NCBI GenBank assembly: GCA_023362775.1
Contig: JALMGJ010000002.1
Location: forward strand, 70,719,414 to 70,783,413
Direction of reading: 5' to 3'
DNA: 64,000 nt
From: Charina bottae
Taxonomy: Eukaryota > Chordata > Lepidosauria > Squamata > Charinaidae
The translations under genes and the position numbers were made by a program. The notes under the pieces were generated by a model. It saw only the letters and a program-made list of their open reading frames with translations, was not told the origin of the DNA and ran no database searches. Within the stretch, counting starts at the first letter, position 1, and each line of letters starts with the position of its first letter. Below, one piece after another: positions 33,375 through 44,364 of the stretch.

Positions 33375-33725
33375 CAGAGCTTTCCAAACTTTACATGTTG
33401 GTGACACACTTTTTAGATATGCATCATTTTGCGACACATTCTTACAGCAGGGAATCATTTCGTGACACACTCTTACATCAGGGCACAAGGCAGGCACTAG
33501 GACCTGCACGGAATCACAGCAGGTTTGGAGGCAGCCAGGCACAAGGCAGGCACTAGGACCTGTGCGGAATCCTGGCAGGGCAGGTTTGGGGGCAGCAAGG
33601 CACAAGGCAGGCACTAAGACCTGTGAAGAATCCTGGCAGGGCTCAGAGACAGCAACAGCCGCGACACACCCAGACACTGCAGCGGATATACTAACGTGTC
33701 CTGACACACAGTTTGGAAAGCTCTG
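33375..33725. mobile_element. hAT MITE (CAGAGCTTTCC family) with minisatellite interior
   Basis: Inverted ends are CAGAGCTTTCCAAACT and AGTTTGGAAAGCTCTG. Flanks are CTTTAAGG (33367-33374) and CTTTAAGA (33726-33733), an 8-bp duplication with one mismatch. The interior holds about three copies of a unit containing GGCACAAGGCAGGCACTA and CCTG, shared with the longer sister copy at 43395-43878. Confidence 0.87.
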
Positions 33726-33733
33726 CTTTAAGA

Positions 33734-34436
33734 AAATGGGGGGGGGGGAGGAAGCTGTTAAACAGCTACAAACTTTTGTACAGACACAGCTGTCATAGCG
33801 TACCCAATTATACTGTGGGTTCTGCAAGTGTAGGGTATTATCAGAACCTAGAGAACGGGCTTAAAGACTGTCATAAATAGACTGCAATATAGCATAAGAC
33901 AAGTTTAAAATATCAAGTTTATGAATGGATGGATTAGGTGCAGCAGGAGGTCTGAACAAGTAATGGTTCTCAATTTGAATGCCTCTAAAAAGATTTGGGA
34001 AGCAATAACAACTTTACCCCAAATTATTCCGATCAGCATTTAATAGTATGTTAGCTTGATTTCTAGAGCTTCTATGAATACAAAAGAAGATCTTTCATTT
34101 AAATTCTGTGAGCTTCTGATTAAATGAAGATGCACACATGTTCTAAGTGTTAACACTAAGAAAGCCCTGACGTTCTCTGGATCTTTCAAATGTTATTATT
34201 TTATTAACACCAAAATAATACCAGATCTTCAAGCTACCAGATCTCGCTTTACTCTAGAACTGCCATTTAGTTTCCCTGAAAGACCTTCCTTTCATCCTAT
34301 AAAATATTACTCTACATGTCCAACAAAGCATGACACAGATGCATAAATGTATGTTCCCATAATGGAAATAACTGCCTTTTCCCTTAGGGGCAAAAGATAC
34401 TACCCCCAAAATAATTTAAAGATTTAAGATCAATCT
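33734..34436. other. no recognisable gene
   Basis: Non-coding sequence without a repeat I can name. Confidence 0.45.
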
Positions 34437-34447
34437 AAAGTTAGCAT

Positions 34448-37137
34448 GGTGCTGGTGGTGAACGATGAATCCGATGTTCTAAAGATCAACACACCATAGG
34501 AACCTGGAATGTAAGATCTATGAGCCAGGGCAAATTGGATGTGGTTATTGGTGAGATGTCAAGATTAAATATAGACATTTTAGGTGTCAGTGAGCTGAAA
34601 TGGACTGGAATGGGCCACTTCACATCAGATGTCCACTACTACTGTGGACAAGAGGACCACAGAAGAAATGGAGTAGCCTTCATAATTAATTAATAAAGTG
34701 GCTAAAGCAGTGCTTGGATACAATCCAAAAAACGATAGAATTACAGGAGACTGGAATGCTAAGGTGGGTAGTCAAACGACACCTGGAATTACAGGCAAGC
34801 ATGGTCTGGGAGAACAAAATGAAGCAGGACATAGGCTGATAGAATTTTGCCAAGACAACTCACTGTGCATAACAAACACTCTCTTCCAACAACCTAAAAG
34901 ACGACTTTATACATGGACTTCACCAGATGGTCGACACCGAAATCAGATTGACTACATCCTTTGCAGCCAAAGGTGGCGGACATCTATACAGTCGGTAAAA
35001 ACAAGACCTGGAGCTGACTGTAGTTCAGATCACGAACTTCTTATTGCAAAATTTAGAATCAGACTAAAGAGAATAGGGAAGACCCACAGATCAGTTAGAT
35101 ATGAGCTCACTAATATTCCTAAGGAATATGCAGTGGAGGTGAAGAATAGATTTAAGGGACTAGATTTAGTAGATAGGGTCCCAGAAGAACTATGGACAGA
35201 AGTTCGCAACACTGTTCAGGAGGCAGCAACAAAAAACATCCCAAAGAAAAAGAAAACCAAGAAGGCAAGATGGCTTTCTGCTGAGACACTGGAAGTAGCC
35301 CAAGAAAGAAGGAAAGCAAAAGGCAACAGTGATAGGGGGAGATATGCCCAATTAAATGCAAAATTCCAGAGGTTAGCCAGAAGAGATAAGGAATTATTTT
35401 TAAACAAGCAATGTGCAGAAGTGGAAGAAGACAATAGAATAGGAAGGACAAGAGACCTCTTCCAGAAAATTAGAAACATCGGAGGTAAATTCCAGGCAAA
35501 AATGGGTATGATCAAAAACAAAGATGGTAAGGACCTAACAGAAGCAGAAGAGATCAAGAAAAGGTGGCAAGAACATACGGAAGATCTGTATAGGAAGGAT
35601 AATAATATTGGAGATAGCTTTGACGGTGTGGTCAGTGAGTTAGAGCCAGACATCCTGAAGAGTGAGGTTGAATGGGCCTTAAGAAGCATTGCTAATAACA
35701 AGGCAGCAGGAGGCGACGGTATCCCAGCTGAACTGTTTAAAATCTTGCAAAATCAGCAAATTTGGAAAACACAAGAATGGCCATCAGATGGGGAAAAATC
35801 AACTTATATCCCCATACCAAAAAAGGGAAGCACTAAAGAATGTTCAAACTATCGAACAGTGGCACTTATTTCACATGCCAGTAAGGTAATGCTCAAGATC
35901 TTGCAAGGTAGACTCCAGCAATTCATGGAGCGAGAATTGCTAGATGTACAAGCTGGGTTTAGAAAAGGCAGAGGAACTAGAGACCAAATTGCCAATATCC
36001 GCTGGATAATGGAGAAAGCCAGGGAATTGCAGAAAAACATCTATTTCTGTTTTATTGACTATTCTAAAGCATTTGACTGTGTGGATGATAACAAATTGTG
36101 GCAAGTTCTTGGTGGTATGGGGATACCAAGTCATCTTGTCTGCCTCTTGAGGAATCTGTATAACGACCAAGTAGCAACGGTAAGAACAGAGCACGGAACA
36201 ACGGACTGGTTTAAGATTGGGAAAGGAGTACGGCAGGGTTGTATACTCTCACCCTACCTATTCAACCTGTACGCAGAACACATCATGCGACGTGCTGGGC
36301 TTGAGGAATCCAAGGCTGGAGTTAAAATCGCTGGAAGAAACATTAACAATCTCAGATATGCAGATGATACCATTTTGATGGCTGAAAGCGAGGAGGAGTT
36401 GAGGAGCCTTATGACGAAGGTGAAAGAAGAAAGTGCAAAAGCTGGGTTGCAGTTAAACCTCAAAAAAACCAAGATTATGGCAACGAGCTTGATTGATGAC
36501 TGGCAAATAGAGGGAGAAAACGTGGAGGCAGTGACAGACTTTGTATTTCTAAGCGCAAAGATTACTGCAGACGCTGACTGCAGCCAGGAAATCAGAAGTC
36601 GTCTACTTCTTGGGAGGAGAGCAATGGCAAATCTTGATAAAATAGTTAAGAACAGAGACATCACACTGACAACAAAGGTCCGCATAGTTAAAGCAATGGT
36701 ATTCCCTGTAGTAACCTATGGCTGTGAGAGCTGGACCATAAGGAAGGCTGAGCGAAGGAAGATAGATGCTCTTGAACTGTGGTGTTGGAGGAAAATTCTG
36801 AGAGTGCCTTGGACTGCAAGAAGATCAAACCAGTCCACACTCCAGGAAATAAAGCCAGACTGCTCACTTGAGGGAATGATATTAAAGGCAAAACTGAAGT
36901 ACTTTGGCCACATAATGAGAAGACAGGATACCCTGGAGAAGAAGCTGATGCTAGGGAAAGTGGAAGGCAAAAGGAAGAGGGGCCGACCAAGGGCAAGATG
37001 GATGGATGGTATTCTGGAGGTGACGGACTCAACCATGGGGGAGCTGGGGATGGTGACAGCCGACAGGAAGCTCTGGCGTGGGCTGGTCCATGAGGTCACG
37101 AGGAGTCGGAGACAACTGAACGAATAAACAACAACAA
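34448..37137 (+). mobile_element. BovB (RTE) LINE copy 2 with 11-bp target duplication
   Basis: Flanked by AAAGTTAGCAT at 34437-34447 and 37138-37148. The 5' end is truncated inside the 5' UTR (begins GGTGCTGGTGGTGAACG, matching about 30645 in copy 1). The 3' end is complete: GGTCACGAGGAGTCGGAGAC, the stop, then AACAACAACAAAAA. About 50 residues of the endonuclease are deleted and one base is inserted in the TAAT run near 34690. Confidence 0.9.
34698..37127 (+). pseudogene. BovB ORF2, long 809-codon frame missing the endonuclease N-terminus
   Basis: The open frame begins after a frameshift that separates it from the true N-terminus (about 34520-34690). It contains the rest of the endonuclease, with GDWNAKVG, RRLYTWTSPDGRHRNQIDYI and the catalytic SSDHELL (about 35020-35040), then a Lys/Arg-rich linker. 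The reverse transcriptase follows with FCFIDYSKAFDCVD (about 36045-36085), GVRQGCILSPYLFN and RYADDT (about 36352-36370). The C-terminal region (WCWRKILRVPWTARR, GRPRARWMD) reaches the natural stop. A roughly 50-residue segment of endonuclease (present in copy 1) is lost at 34738. RT is uninterrupted here, so the defect is confined to the N-terminal third. Confidence 0.88.
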
Positions 37138-37234
37138 AAAGTTAGCATAATTGTCCAATTTCATGAGATTTTGTCATTTTTAGGCAAGATCTTTCAAGAA
37201 CTCATGCAAGTACATTGAAATCTCACAAGAATTA

Positions 37235-38368
37235 CAGATGAATATGGAAGATGAACATGTTAAGGATTGTATGATCAAATGGGCTAAGAATTTTGGATAT
37301 AATATCATGCTGGACCTATGGGAGAATATGTGGATGAAAAGTTTGAAATTTACGCTGAATTATAATTTGAAAGAAAATTTTTATAAGATGATGTATCGTT
37401 GGTATCTAACTCCTGATAAGTTGTCAAAAATGTATAGTGGTGTAACTAATGTCTGTTGGAAATGTTCACAGGACGAAGGAACCTTTTATCATCTTTGGTG
37501 GACTTGTGAGAAGGCTAAAAAGTTCTGGGACCAAATATGTATTATTATTCCCCCCGCACATTTGTGCAGTCGTGTCCGACTCTAGGGGCCAGTGCTCATC
37601 TCCCTGTTAGTTGAAGAGCCAGCGTTTTCCAAAGACGCTTCCGCGGTCATGTGGCCGGCATGATGTACGTGGAACACTGTTACCTACCCACCGAAGTGGT
37701 ACCTATTCATCTACTTGAATTTGCATGCTTTCGAATTGCTAACTTGGCAAGAGCTGGGGCTAGTGCAGGAGCTCACTCCATCATGCGGGATTCTTAAAGT
37801 AAATATACAAAGAAAGCCAGAACGTTTTCTTTTAGGTTTGATGGAAAAGCAATTAGAGAAACAACATGGAGTTTTGTTATTATATATGATCACGGCTGCA
37901 AGATTGTTATATGCACAACAATGGAAAGATCCACAGATACTGTACCTACAGTTGAAGATTGGATTGTTAAATTAATGGATTTGGCTCAGATAGCTAAATT
38001 AACAGCTTTAATAAGAGAGCATTCTATTTCTACATTTATATCAATTTGGCAACCACTTTTGGAATATTTGCTTGTAATTGAAAAAAATTATGTTTTGATT
38101 TTGGGTTTTAGAGATTGAATGATTTATTGTAATAGAAATAATGTTGTGATAGGTTAATTAATTGTAAGAGATTAGATTTGTATTTAACCTTATATCTTTA
38201 TCGGAAATAGTCGGAAGTCGCTTTTTCTTTTTTCTCTTTCTATTCACATCTTAATAGTTCGTTCTTTTTTCTTTAGTTCTGTTTTCTATCTATAGAACTA
38301 TTCTATAGTTTTTTCTTTTTTGTATTTTAATCATATCTTGAAAATAAAAAAAATATGTAAAAAAAAAA
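37235..38368 (+). mobile_element. 5'-truncated L1 with 18-bp target duplication
   Basis: Perfect 18-bp repeats GAAATCTCACAAGAATTA lie at 37217-37234 and 38369-38386. The insert encodes the end of L1 ORF2: IKWAKNFGYNIMLDLWENM, YRWYLTPDKLSKMY and TFYHLWWTCEKAKKFW, the Cys/His-containing C-terminal region. After the SINE interruption it continues with PERFLLGLMEK and AARLLYAQQWKD. It ends with a T-rich 3' UTR and A-rich tail. It is a classic truncated target-primed insertion. Confidence 0.9.
37549..37790 (-). mobile_element. Sauria-type SINE, tRNA head missing, nested in L1
   Basis: BovB-like tail and body (CGCACATTTGTGCAGTCGTG, GGAAGCGTCTTTGGAAAACG on the minus strand) but no tRNA-like head. 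It splits the L1 reading frame between KKFWDQICIII and ILKVNIQRKPE, so it inserted after the L1. Confidence 0.82.
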
Positions 38369-38649
38369 GAAATCTCACAAGAATTAGTAATCTCACAAAA
38401 GTCAGTTGTTTTTTAAATATATATTTTTTAAAAAATTAGGATCCACTGATACTGTGTAGAAATGACATGGTTACAGGGATGGCACCCTTTGCTCCATATC
38501 TATTAACTACGAAGTATAAAAGAAAGGAGGCCAGACTGCAATTAGAAGTTTGGGACATAGGACAAAAGCCTTTACCTGTTACTTAGTAGTGGAGTTCATC
38601 AGAAATATTGGGTATCCTTCCCCATTCAACCACACTCAACAAAGAATTA

Positions 38650-38992
38650 AAAGAATTAAAAGGTAAAGGTTCCCCCCGCACATTTGTGCAGTCGTGTCCG
38701 ACTCTAGGGGCCGATGCTCATCTCCGTTTGTTAGCCGAAGAGCCAGCGTTGTCCGAAGACACTTCCACAGTCACGTGGCCGGCATGACGCGTGCGGAACA
38801 CTGTTACCTTCCCACCGAAGTTGTACCTATTCATCTACTTGCATTTGCATGCTTTTGAATTGCTAGGTTGGCAAGAGCTGGGGCGACTGCGGGAGCTCAC
38901 TCCGTCACACGGGGCTAGGGATTCGAACCTCCGAACTTGTGAACTTCCGATCGACAAGCCTGGCATCTTACCTGCTGAGCCACCACGCCCCT
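38650..38992 (-). mobile_element. Sauria-type SINE with 14-bp target duplication
   Basis: Full-length: tRNA-like head on the minus strand, BovB-like tail, ACCTTT units. Flanked by TCAACAAAGAATTA at 38636-38649 and 38993-39006, perfect. Confidence 0.9.
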
Positions 38993-39006
38993 TCAACAAA
39001 GAATTA

Positions 39007-39545
39007 GGGCTACATTTATTTTTTTAAAAAAGCAATTAGTTATTACATTAAAAACTCTCTTGAAGTATTATTGTCAGGCTTTGAATACCTAATTCTGTCG
39101 AAGTACAGAAAACCTTCTCAAGAGACTGATTTGTAAAAAAGGAAGTTTTACTCCCATCCTCCCCAATCTCTAAATTTAGCAGTTAAGAATTCTATTGGAG
39201 TTGAAAAAAGAAGAAAGCACTTCTTAAACTTTGGGTCCTCTTGCTGGCTTCCAATACCATCAATCATGGTATCCTTCTGTATTGGCTCTGGGGATTGGGA
39301 ATGGTAGTACTGTGTTGTGCAGGTTTTCTTACCTTCTCATAATGCTTCCTCCTCCTATTTTCCCCACAACTCATTCTTATCTTGTCTTATACAATCTGCT
39401 TTCTCCATGCCTCCTTATCTAACATACATTTTATGTCATCACTAATAACTGGTGTGTGTGTATGAGGTTTGCATGTTACATTTTCTTCCTGACAACTCTT
39501 TTAAACTGAGCAAGTCATGGAATTTGTGAAAAAACGGTGAAAGAT
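39007..39545. other. no recognisable gene
   Basis: Non-coding sequence without recognisable features. Confidence 0.45.
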
Positions 39546-39735
39546 CCTCTGTGCAAGCACTGAGTCATTACTGACCCTTTGGAGGGACGCCGCTTTCGCT
39601 GATGTTTTCTAGGCAGACTTATAGCAGGGTGGTTTGCCATTCCCTTCCCCAGTCGTGATTACCTTTCCCCCAGCTTAGCTGAGTACTCATTTTACCGACC
39701 TCGGAAGGATGGAAGGCCGAGTCAACAGGATTTAT
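39546..39735 (-). mobile_element. SINE remnant
   Basis: Contains CACTGAGTCATTACTGACCC, GACGCCGCTTTCGCTGATG, GGTGGTTTGCCATTCCCTTC and GACCTCGGAAGGATGGAAGG, a block recurring in squamate genomes as part of a tRNA- or 5S-headed SINE. The polymerase III promoter head is absent here. Confidence 0.6.
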
Positions 39736-40139
39736 TTTCAAGTATCACACTCAAGATTGTGCATTATGCTGTTGGATAAGTAAAATAGTAAACAAGTTTT
39801 GTTGTTGTGAAGATGGGTGAGTATAGAGTATTGCAAATGGGTGAGGAAGAATGCATACGGAAATATGAGTTTCATCAACATAAAATCGTAACATTTATAT
39901 GAGATTGAAAACATAATAGATATAGCTTTAAGTAGAAATTTGATCATCTTAACTGGAATAGTCACTAATGGAATTTATCATAACCATCAATTGTGCTTTG
40001 GGAAAGTGCTGCAGATAATTTGCATGTTTAAAATAAAGACAAGATTTTCAATGTGTTATATTGGGATTTGTATATATTTTAGTTTTAATTTCTATTTTAA
40101 TGTTGATTTTTATATTTTTAAATGCCGGTTTTATATATG

Positions 40140-40232
40140 TACTGTTTTTTATTGATTATTGTACGCCGCTCAGGGTCACTTCTCGTGAGATGGGTGGCTA
40201 TAAACACCTGATAAATATAAATAAATAAATAT
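40140..40232 (+). repeat. L2-like LINE 3' tail
   Basis: TTGTACGCCGCTCAGGGTC then GAGATGGGTGGCTATAAA and (AAAT)n: the recurring L2-like 3' terminus. Confidence 0.6.
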
Positions 40233-41050
40233 GTTATGGTTAGGGCAGCCACATCTAATTCAGATTATTATTTTTTGGATAGATAAACAGAATCAAAATT
40301 ATTTTAAAAATATAAATTTACAAATAACTTTTTTCATTATCTGGTAAACAATTCTGCCTATATTTCAAGATATTCCCAGTTTTTCTTCTATGCAATACTG
40401 ACATTCTAACTAACTTACTTTAACAGGAATGAGACAAAGAGGCTTTTTTGTTGCTGGCACAAAACATAAAATTCCAATTTGGTTAGCCAATAAGAACACA
40501 GAAATTACAGCCGCCAGTAAGATCAAAGAGAAATATCTACATCTGCACACACACACACACACATAATGCACACACCACAGAGCTATTAAGATGTAACCAC
40601 ACAGTGATTATGCAAATCAGACATCCACAGCTGAAGCACAGGGAATAGTATAACTGAGGAAATCCACAATTATGCATTCAAGCTGAAGCAATTCCATCAC
40701 TGGGTACTGTTACCATATTATTGATTCAGGACTATCTTCCAAAGTCATGGGTGCTTTTGACCCCTATAGTATGCTCTACAAAGGAAGAAAAATGAAGGGC
40801 AAGCGGAAGACAACCTGCTACAGAAACTCTACGTGTAAATAGCTCTACTGCACTTCATTGGCTCATGAACAGAAGAAGGCAGAAATGTTCCAAATTGCAC
40901 CAATACAAGAATTTAAGCTATTAGTTTATTTGATATTGCTGAGATAATCTATAGTAGAGATCTAGTAATGTTATAAGACTGGGTAAATTAGCACATGAAT
41001 AAACTGCTAGATTAATAATAAATATATAATTTTAAAAGCAACTAATTACT
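40233..41050. other. no recognisable gene
   Basis: Non-coding; a short (CA)n at about 40548-40561. Confidence 0.45.
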
Positions 41051-41055
41051 GAACC

Positions 41056-41315
41056 TGTAATGGTATGTGGGAATGACCTTGGGAGACTGGGCCCAGAGAC
41101 ACAGCCTAGGGGAATGGTCAGATAAAGAGACAGCGTAGTCCACAGCTGGATAGTGAGCAGGGCAAGAGACCCTCCCTAATTTCTCGGGGTGTAAAGGAGA
41201 CAGGGGGAGATTTGTACTTCCAGACTTGCAAGATTCTGTTAACGTAGCCTTACAATAAAGTAGAATTAGCTCATCTAGTCTTGTCTCCTGTCTGGTCCAC
41301 CTGGCAAGGCTGACA
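41056..41315 (+). repeat. solo LTR with 5-bp target duplication
   Basis: Starts TGTAATGGTATG and ends AAGGCTGACA. GAACC flanks both sides (41051-41055 and 41316-41320). It carries GCAAGATTCTGTTAACGTAG followed by AATAAAGT (about 41253-41260). It is the best-bounded member of the LTR group that includes 13513-14274, 18919-19293 and perhaps 27178-27392. Confidence 0.82.
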
Positions 41316-41320
41316 GAACC

Positions 41321-41525
41321 AGAGAACTAATGTGGTGTAGTGTTCAGCTCGGAATCCACCCTCAGCCATGGAAGTTGACTGGGTGACTTTGGGCTAGTCA
41401 CTCTCTCTCAGACCAACCCACCTCACATGGTGCTTGTTGTGATGAAAAATAAGAGAACAGTATATTTGCTGTCTTGAGCTTTGAAATAATAGGTGAGATA
41501 TAAATCTAAGAAATAAATGAACAGA
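41321..41525 (+). mobile_element. tRNA-derived SINE (MIR-like body), degenerate
   Basis: TGGTGTAGTGTTCAGCTC resembles a tRNA box A region, and GGGTGACTTTGGGCTAGTCA with CTCTCTCTCAGACC is the body shared with the SINE at 47165-47430. It ends in ATAAATCTAAGAAATAAAT. It lies directly against the LTR target duplication. Confidence 0.7.
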
Positions 41526-41879
41526 TTTACAATAAACCAGTGACTAATTTTACGTAATCATATAGAAAAATACCATAAATGTGCCCAAATGATATGTATA
41601 GTTTTAGTTGACACAGTTTCACATATGATACTATACCTAAATAATGACTTGAAAAGAAAATTTAAAGAGTTGAAATAGATACATATTTTACTACATACTT
41701 GTTTTTTACACTGACAACTCTTCTAAAGTTAGAAGTTGTCCATGTTCATCAGAAACTTCCTTTCTTTCAAAACCACAAAAAGTCCATCCTTTGAAGTCTG
41801 CACTGCTGCTATTTCTTTAGCACATATATAAACCACCTCAATCTCAAGGACTCTAGACAGCATATACATCAACCCGTCC

Positions 41880-42330
41880 CACCCAGTCATGCAGAGAGGG
41901 CATGCTACGAGCCCCGTCTGTAAGAGAATTCCATCTGACGGGGTCCAGGAGGCGTGCCTTCTCTGCAGTAGCCCCCTCCCTCTGGAACATTCTCCCCCCT
42001 GAAATAAGATTAGCCCCCTCTCTCCTGGACTTTAGAAAAAAACTAAAGACCTGGTTTTGTCATCATGCTTGGGGTGGGGTGGGGAATAGCCAGTCTTGGG
42101 GTTGGCTGGTCTCTTAGATTTCTCTTGTCCAGCCCAACCAGCTCTTGGGATAAGATCTACCATTGTTTGGATCTGATTGTAACTATGTATTTTATGATTA
42201 CTGATATTATTTATGGATTTTTAAATTGATTTTAAACTATTTTATTGTGAACCGCCTAGGGTCCCTCCTTGAGAGGGAGATGGGCAGGATATAAGTATGA
42301 TAAATAAATAAGTATGATAAATAAATATAG
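41880..42330 (+). mobile_element. L2-like LINE 3' end
   Basis: An open fragment (41902-42117) encodes REFHLTGSRRRAFSAVAPSL and WNILPPEIRLAPSLLDFRKK, the C-terminal end of L2-like ORF2, very similar to the minus-strand copy at 57461-58078. It is followed by a 3' UTR with GTGAACCGCCTAGGGTCCC and (AAAT)n. 5' truncated. Confidence 0.78.
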
Positions 42331-42429
42331 GATCAACTAGAACATAGCCACTAAAACATACAATAAATACAGTAAAATCAGAAAGTAACTTGTATAATAA
42401 TAATAATAATAATAATGATATTGGTTTAC

Positions 42430-42640
42430 TCACACCTGGGACCAAACAACTGCAAAAATCATGTCCCAAATGTTTTTTTGGAACAAGCTGTTTTTAGAAG
42501 CTTCTGAAAGGTGATGAGAGTTGGGGGGCACCCTTATGGTGAGGAAGAAGCTGTTCCAGGGAAGAGGAACCATCACAGAGAAAACACATGTACATGTGCA
42601 CACATAAACATATATAAAACATTCATACATGCTTGAGTCT
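42430..42640 (-). repeat. possible decayed L2-like fragment
   Basis: AGGAAGAAGCTGTTCCAGGG and GAACCATCACAGAGAAAAC resemble the antisense of the WNxLPP-AFSAVAP region of L2-like LINEs. It is too decayed for certainty. A short (AAT)n lies at about 42395-42418. Confidence 0.35.
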
Positions 42641-43009
42641 TAGTACTTCCCACATATAATAGTTAATAAAACTATTTCTGAGTGCAATTTGACATAGTTT
42701 TTAATCAATTGATTGCATTTGTTTACATGATACCAAAGAAAAAATCTGAAAAATTAATAAAAACCAACTTAAAATACAATATTACGTAATATAATAAATT
42801 ATTCAAAAGGCTAGATTAAAAAATGTTTCTTAGTATTTTTCCAGAAGAAAAAGCAGAAGTAAAAATGAATTGCAACTTGAAAATGAACTGTGTTTTACAG
42901 TTTGGAAACTACACTGCGCTTCCTTGTCTCTGTGCCCAAGAAGGAAGGCATTTTTAAGAGGAGATGGGGACTCTCAGATAGCTAACACTGAGCTATTTAG
43001 AGCTTAAAG

Positions 43010-43280
43010 CAGGGCTTTCCAAAGTTTTTCCCGCGGCGACACACCAACCGGGGTTGGTGTGTCGCCGCGGGAAAACCCGGAAGTGCCGTCGTTGCAGCAG
43101 CGCGCAAAAACCCGGAAGCGCTGCTTCCGCTTATGGATTTTGCGCGCTGCAGTTGGTGTCTCGCCACGGGAAAACCCGGAAGCGCTGATTATGATCAGCG
43201 CTTCCGGGTTGTGTGGCGACACACCAGACTGTGTGTGGCGACACACTTTTGTGTCGCCACACACAGTTTGGAAAGCTCTG
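43010..43280. mobile_element. hAT MITE made of two perfect hairpins
   Basis: Ends CAGGGCTTTCCAAA and TTTGGAAAGCTCTG; perfect 8-bp duplication GCTTAAAG at 43002-43009 and 43281-43288. Inside are a 20-bp perfect inverted repeat with 2-nt loop (43030-43049 with 43052-43071) and a 17-bp one with 4-nt loop (43173-43189 with 43194-43210). Rich in CpG. Confidence 0.9.
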
Positions 43281-43394
43281 GCTTAAAGGTTAAAACCAGC
43301 ATCTTCAAAGGATCTGGAAAAAAAAAACTAGTAACTAGTATAGATTTTTCCACATGGGCATATGGTATGATTCTGTTTCTTGGTGTGTCTATAC

Positions 43395-43878
43395 CAGAGC
43401 TTTCCAAACTTTTCATGTTGGTGACACACTTTTTAGACATGCATCATTTCGCGACACACTCTTACAGCAGGGCATCATTTCATGACACACTCTTACAGCA
43501 GGGCACAAGGCAGGCACTAGGACCTGCGTGGAATCCTGGCAGGGCAGGTTTGGAGGCAGCAAGGCACCAGGCAGGCACTAGGACCTGCGCGGAATCACAG
43601 CAGGTTTGGAGGCAGCAAGGCACAAGGCAGGCACTAGGACCTGCGCGGAATCACAGCAGGTTTGGAGGCAGCAAGGCACAAGGCAGGCACTAGGACCTGC
43701 GCGGAATCACAGCAGGTTTGGAGCGAATCACAGCAGGTTTGGAGGCAGCAAGGCACCAGGCAGGCACTAGGACCTGCACGGAATCCTGGCAGGGCTTGGA
43801 GGCAGCAGCAGCCACGACACACCCAGACACTGCAGCTGACACACTAATGTGTCCCGACTCACACCTTGGAAAGCTCTG
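43395..43878. mobile_element. hAT MITE (CAGAGCTTTCC family) with expanded minisatellite
   Basis: Ends CAGAGCTTTCCAAACTTTTC and CTTGGAAAGCTCTG; perfect 8-bp duplication GTCTATAC at 43387-43394 and 43879-43886. From about 43500 to 43800 it holds about five tandem units of about 57-60 bp containing GGCAGGCACTAGGACCTG and AGCAGGTTTGGAGGCAGC. The sister copy at 33375 has fewer units. Confidence 0.9.
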
Positions 43879-43886
43879 GTCTATAC

Positions 43887-44364
43887 CAAGCTTCCAGACA
43901 CTATTCAAGGTTAGATCCACCCAGAGAATGTTGCATTAAACTAATCATGAAGTAGCCAAGCATGGATAATTGTTACTAGCTCTGTTTAGCTCAGGAATAG
44001 TCACACAAAATAAATTACACAAATGCATTCCTTGCTACCATGGCCACCTGAAAATCCAGGAGTAATTCAGGATTAAGGATTAATCCCTAGCTCAGAATCT
44101 GATTTTTCAAGTGGAGCACAACTACCTCTGAAACAGATGGAATCTCAATTTTTCTACTGGCAATCACCTCTATGCTTTAATTTAATTTCAACTTACTCTC
44201 TGCCATTTAACCATTTTTCTTGGAATTACATGATAGCAATGACCAATGTATAGGCGGTATCTCAGTCAAATTTCAGAATCATCTCTTCTAGAAGGGCTAA
44301 ACAACTTAAGGAAAAACTTAAAGTTTGTGTAAATAATAAACAGACTAAAACCTAAACAATCAAT
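43887..44364. other. no recognisable gene
   Basis: Non-coding sequence without recognisable features. Confidence 0.45.

Noticed and set aside
35152..36685. Several long minus-strand open frames of 80-160 codons
   Set aside because: Antisense shadows of the BovB ORF2, repeated at the equivalent positions of copy 1.
43500..43800. Regularly spaced repeats resembling a CRISPR array
   Set aside because: Tandem minisatellite units without distinct spacers, inside a eukaryotic hAT MITE.
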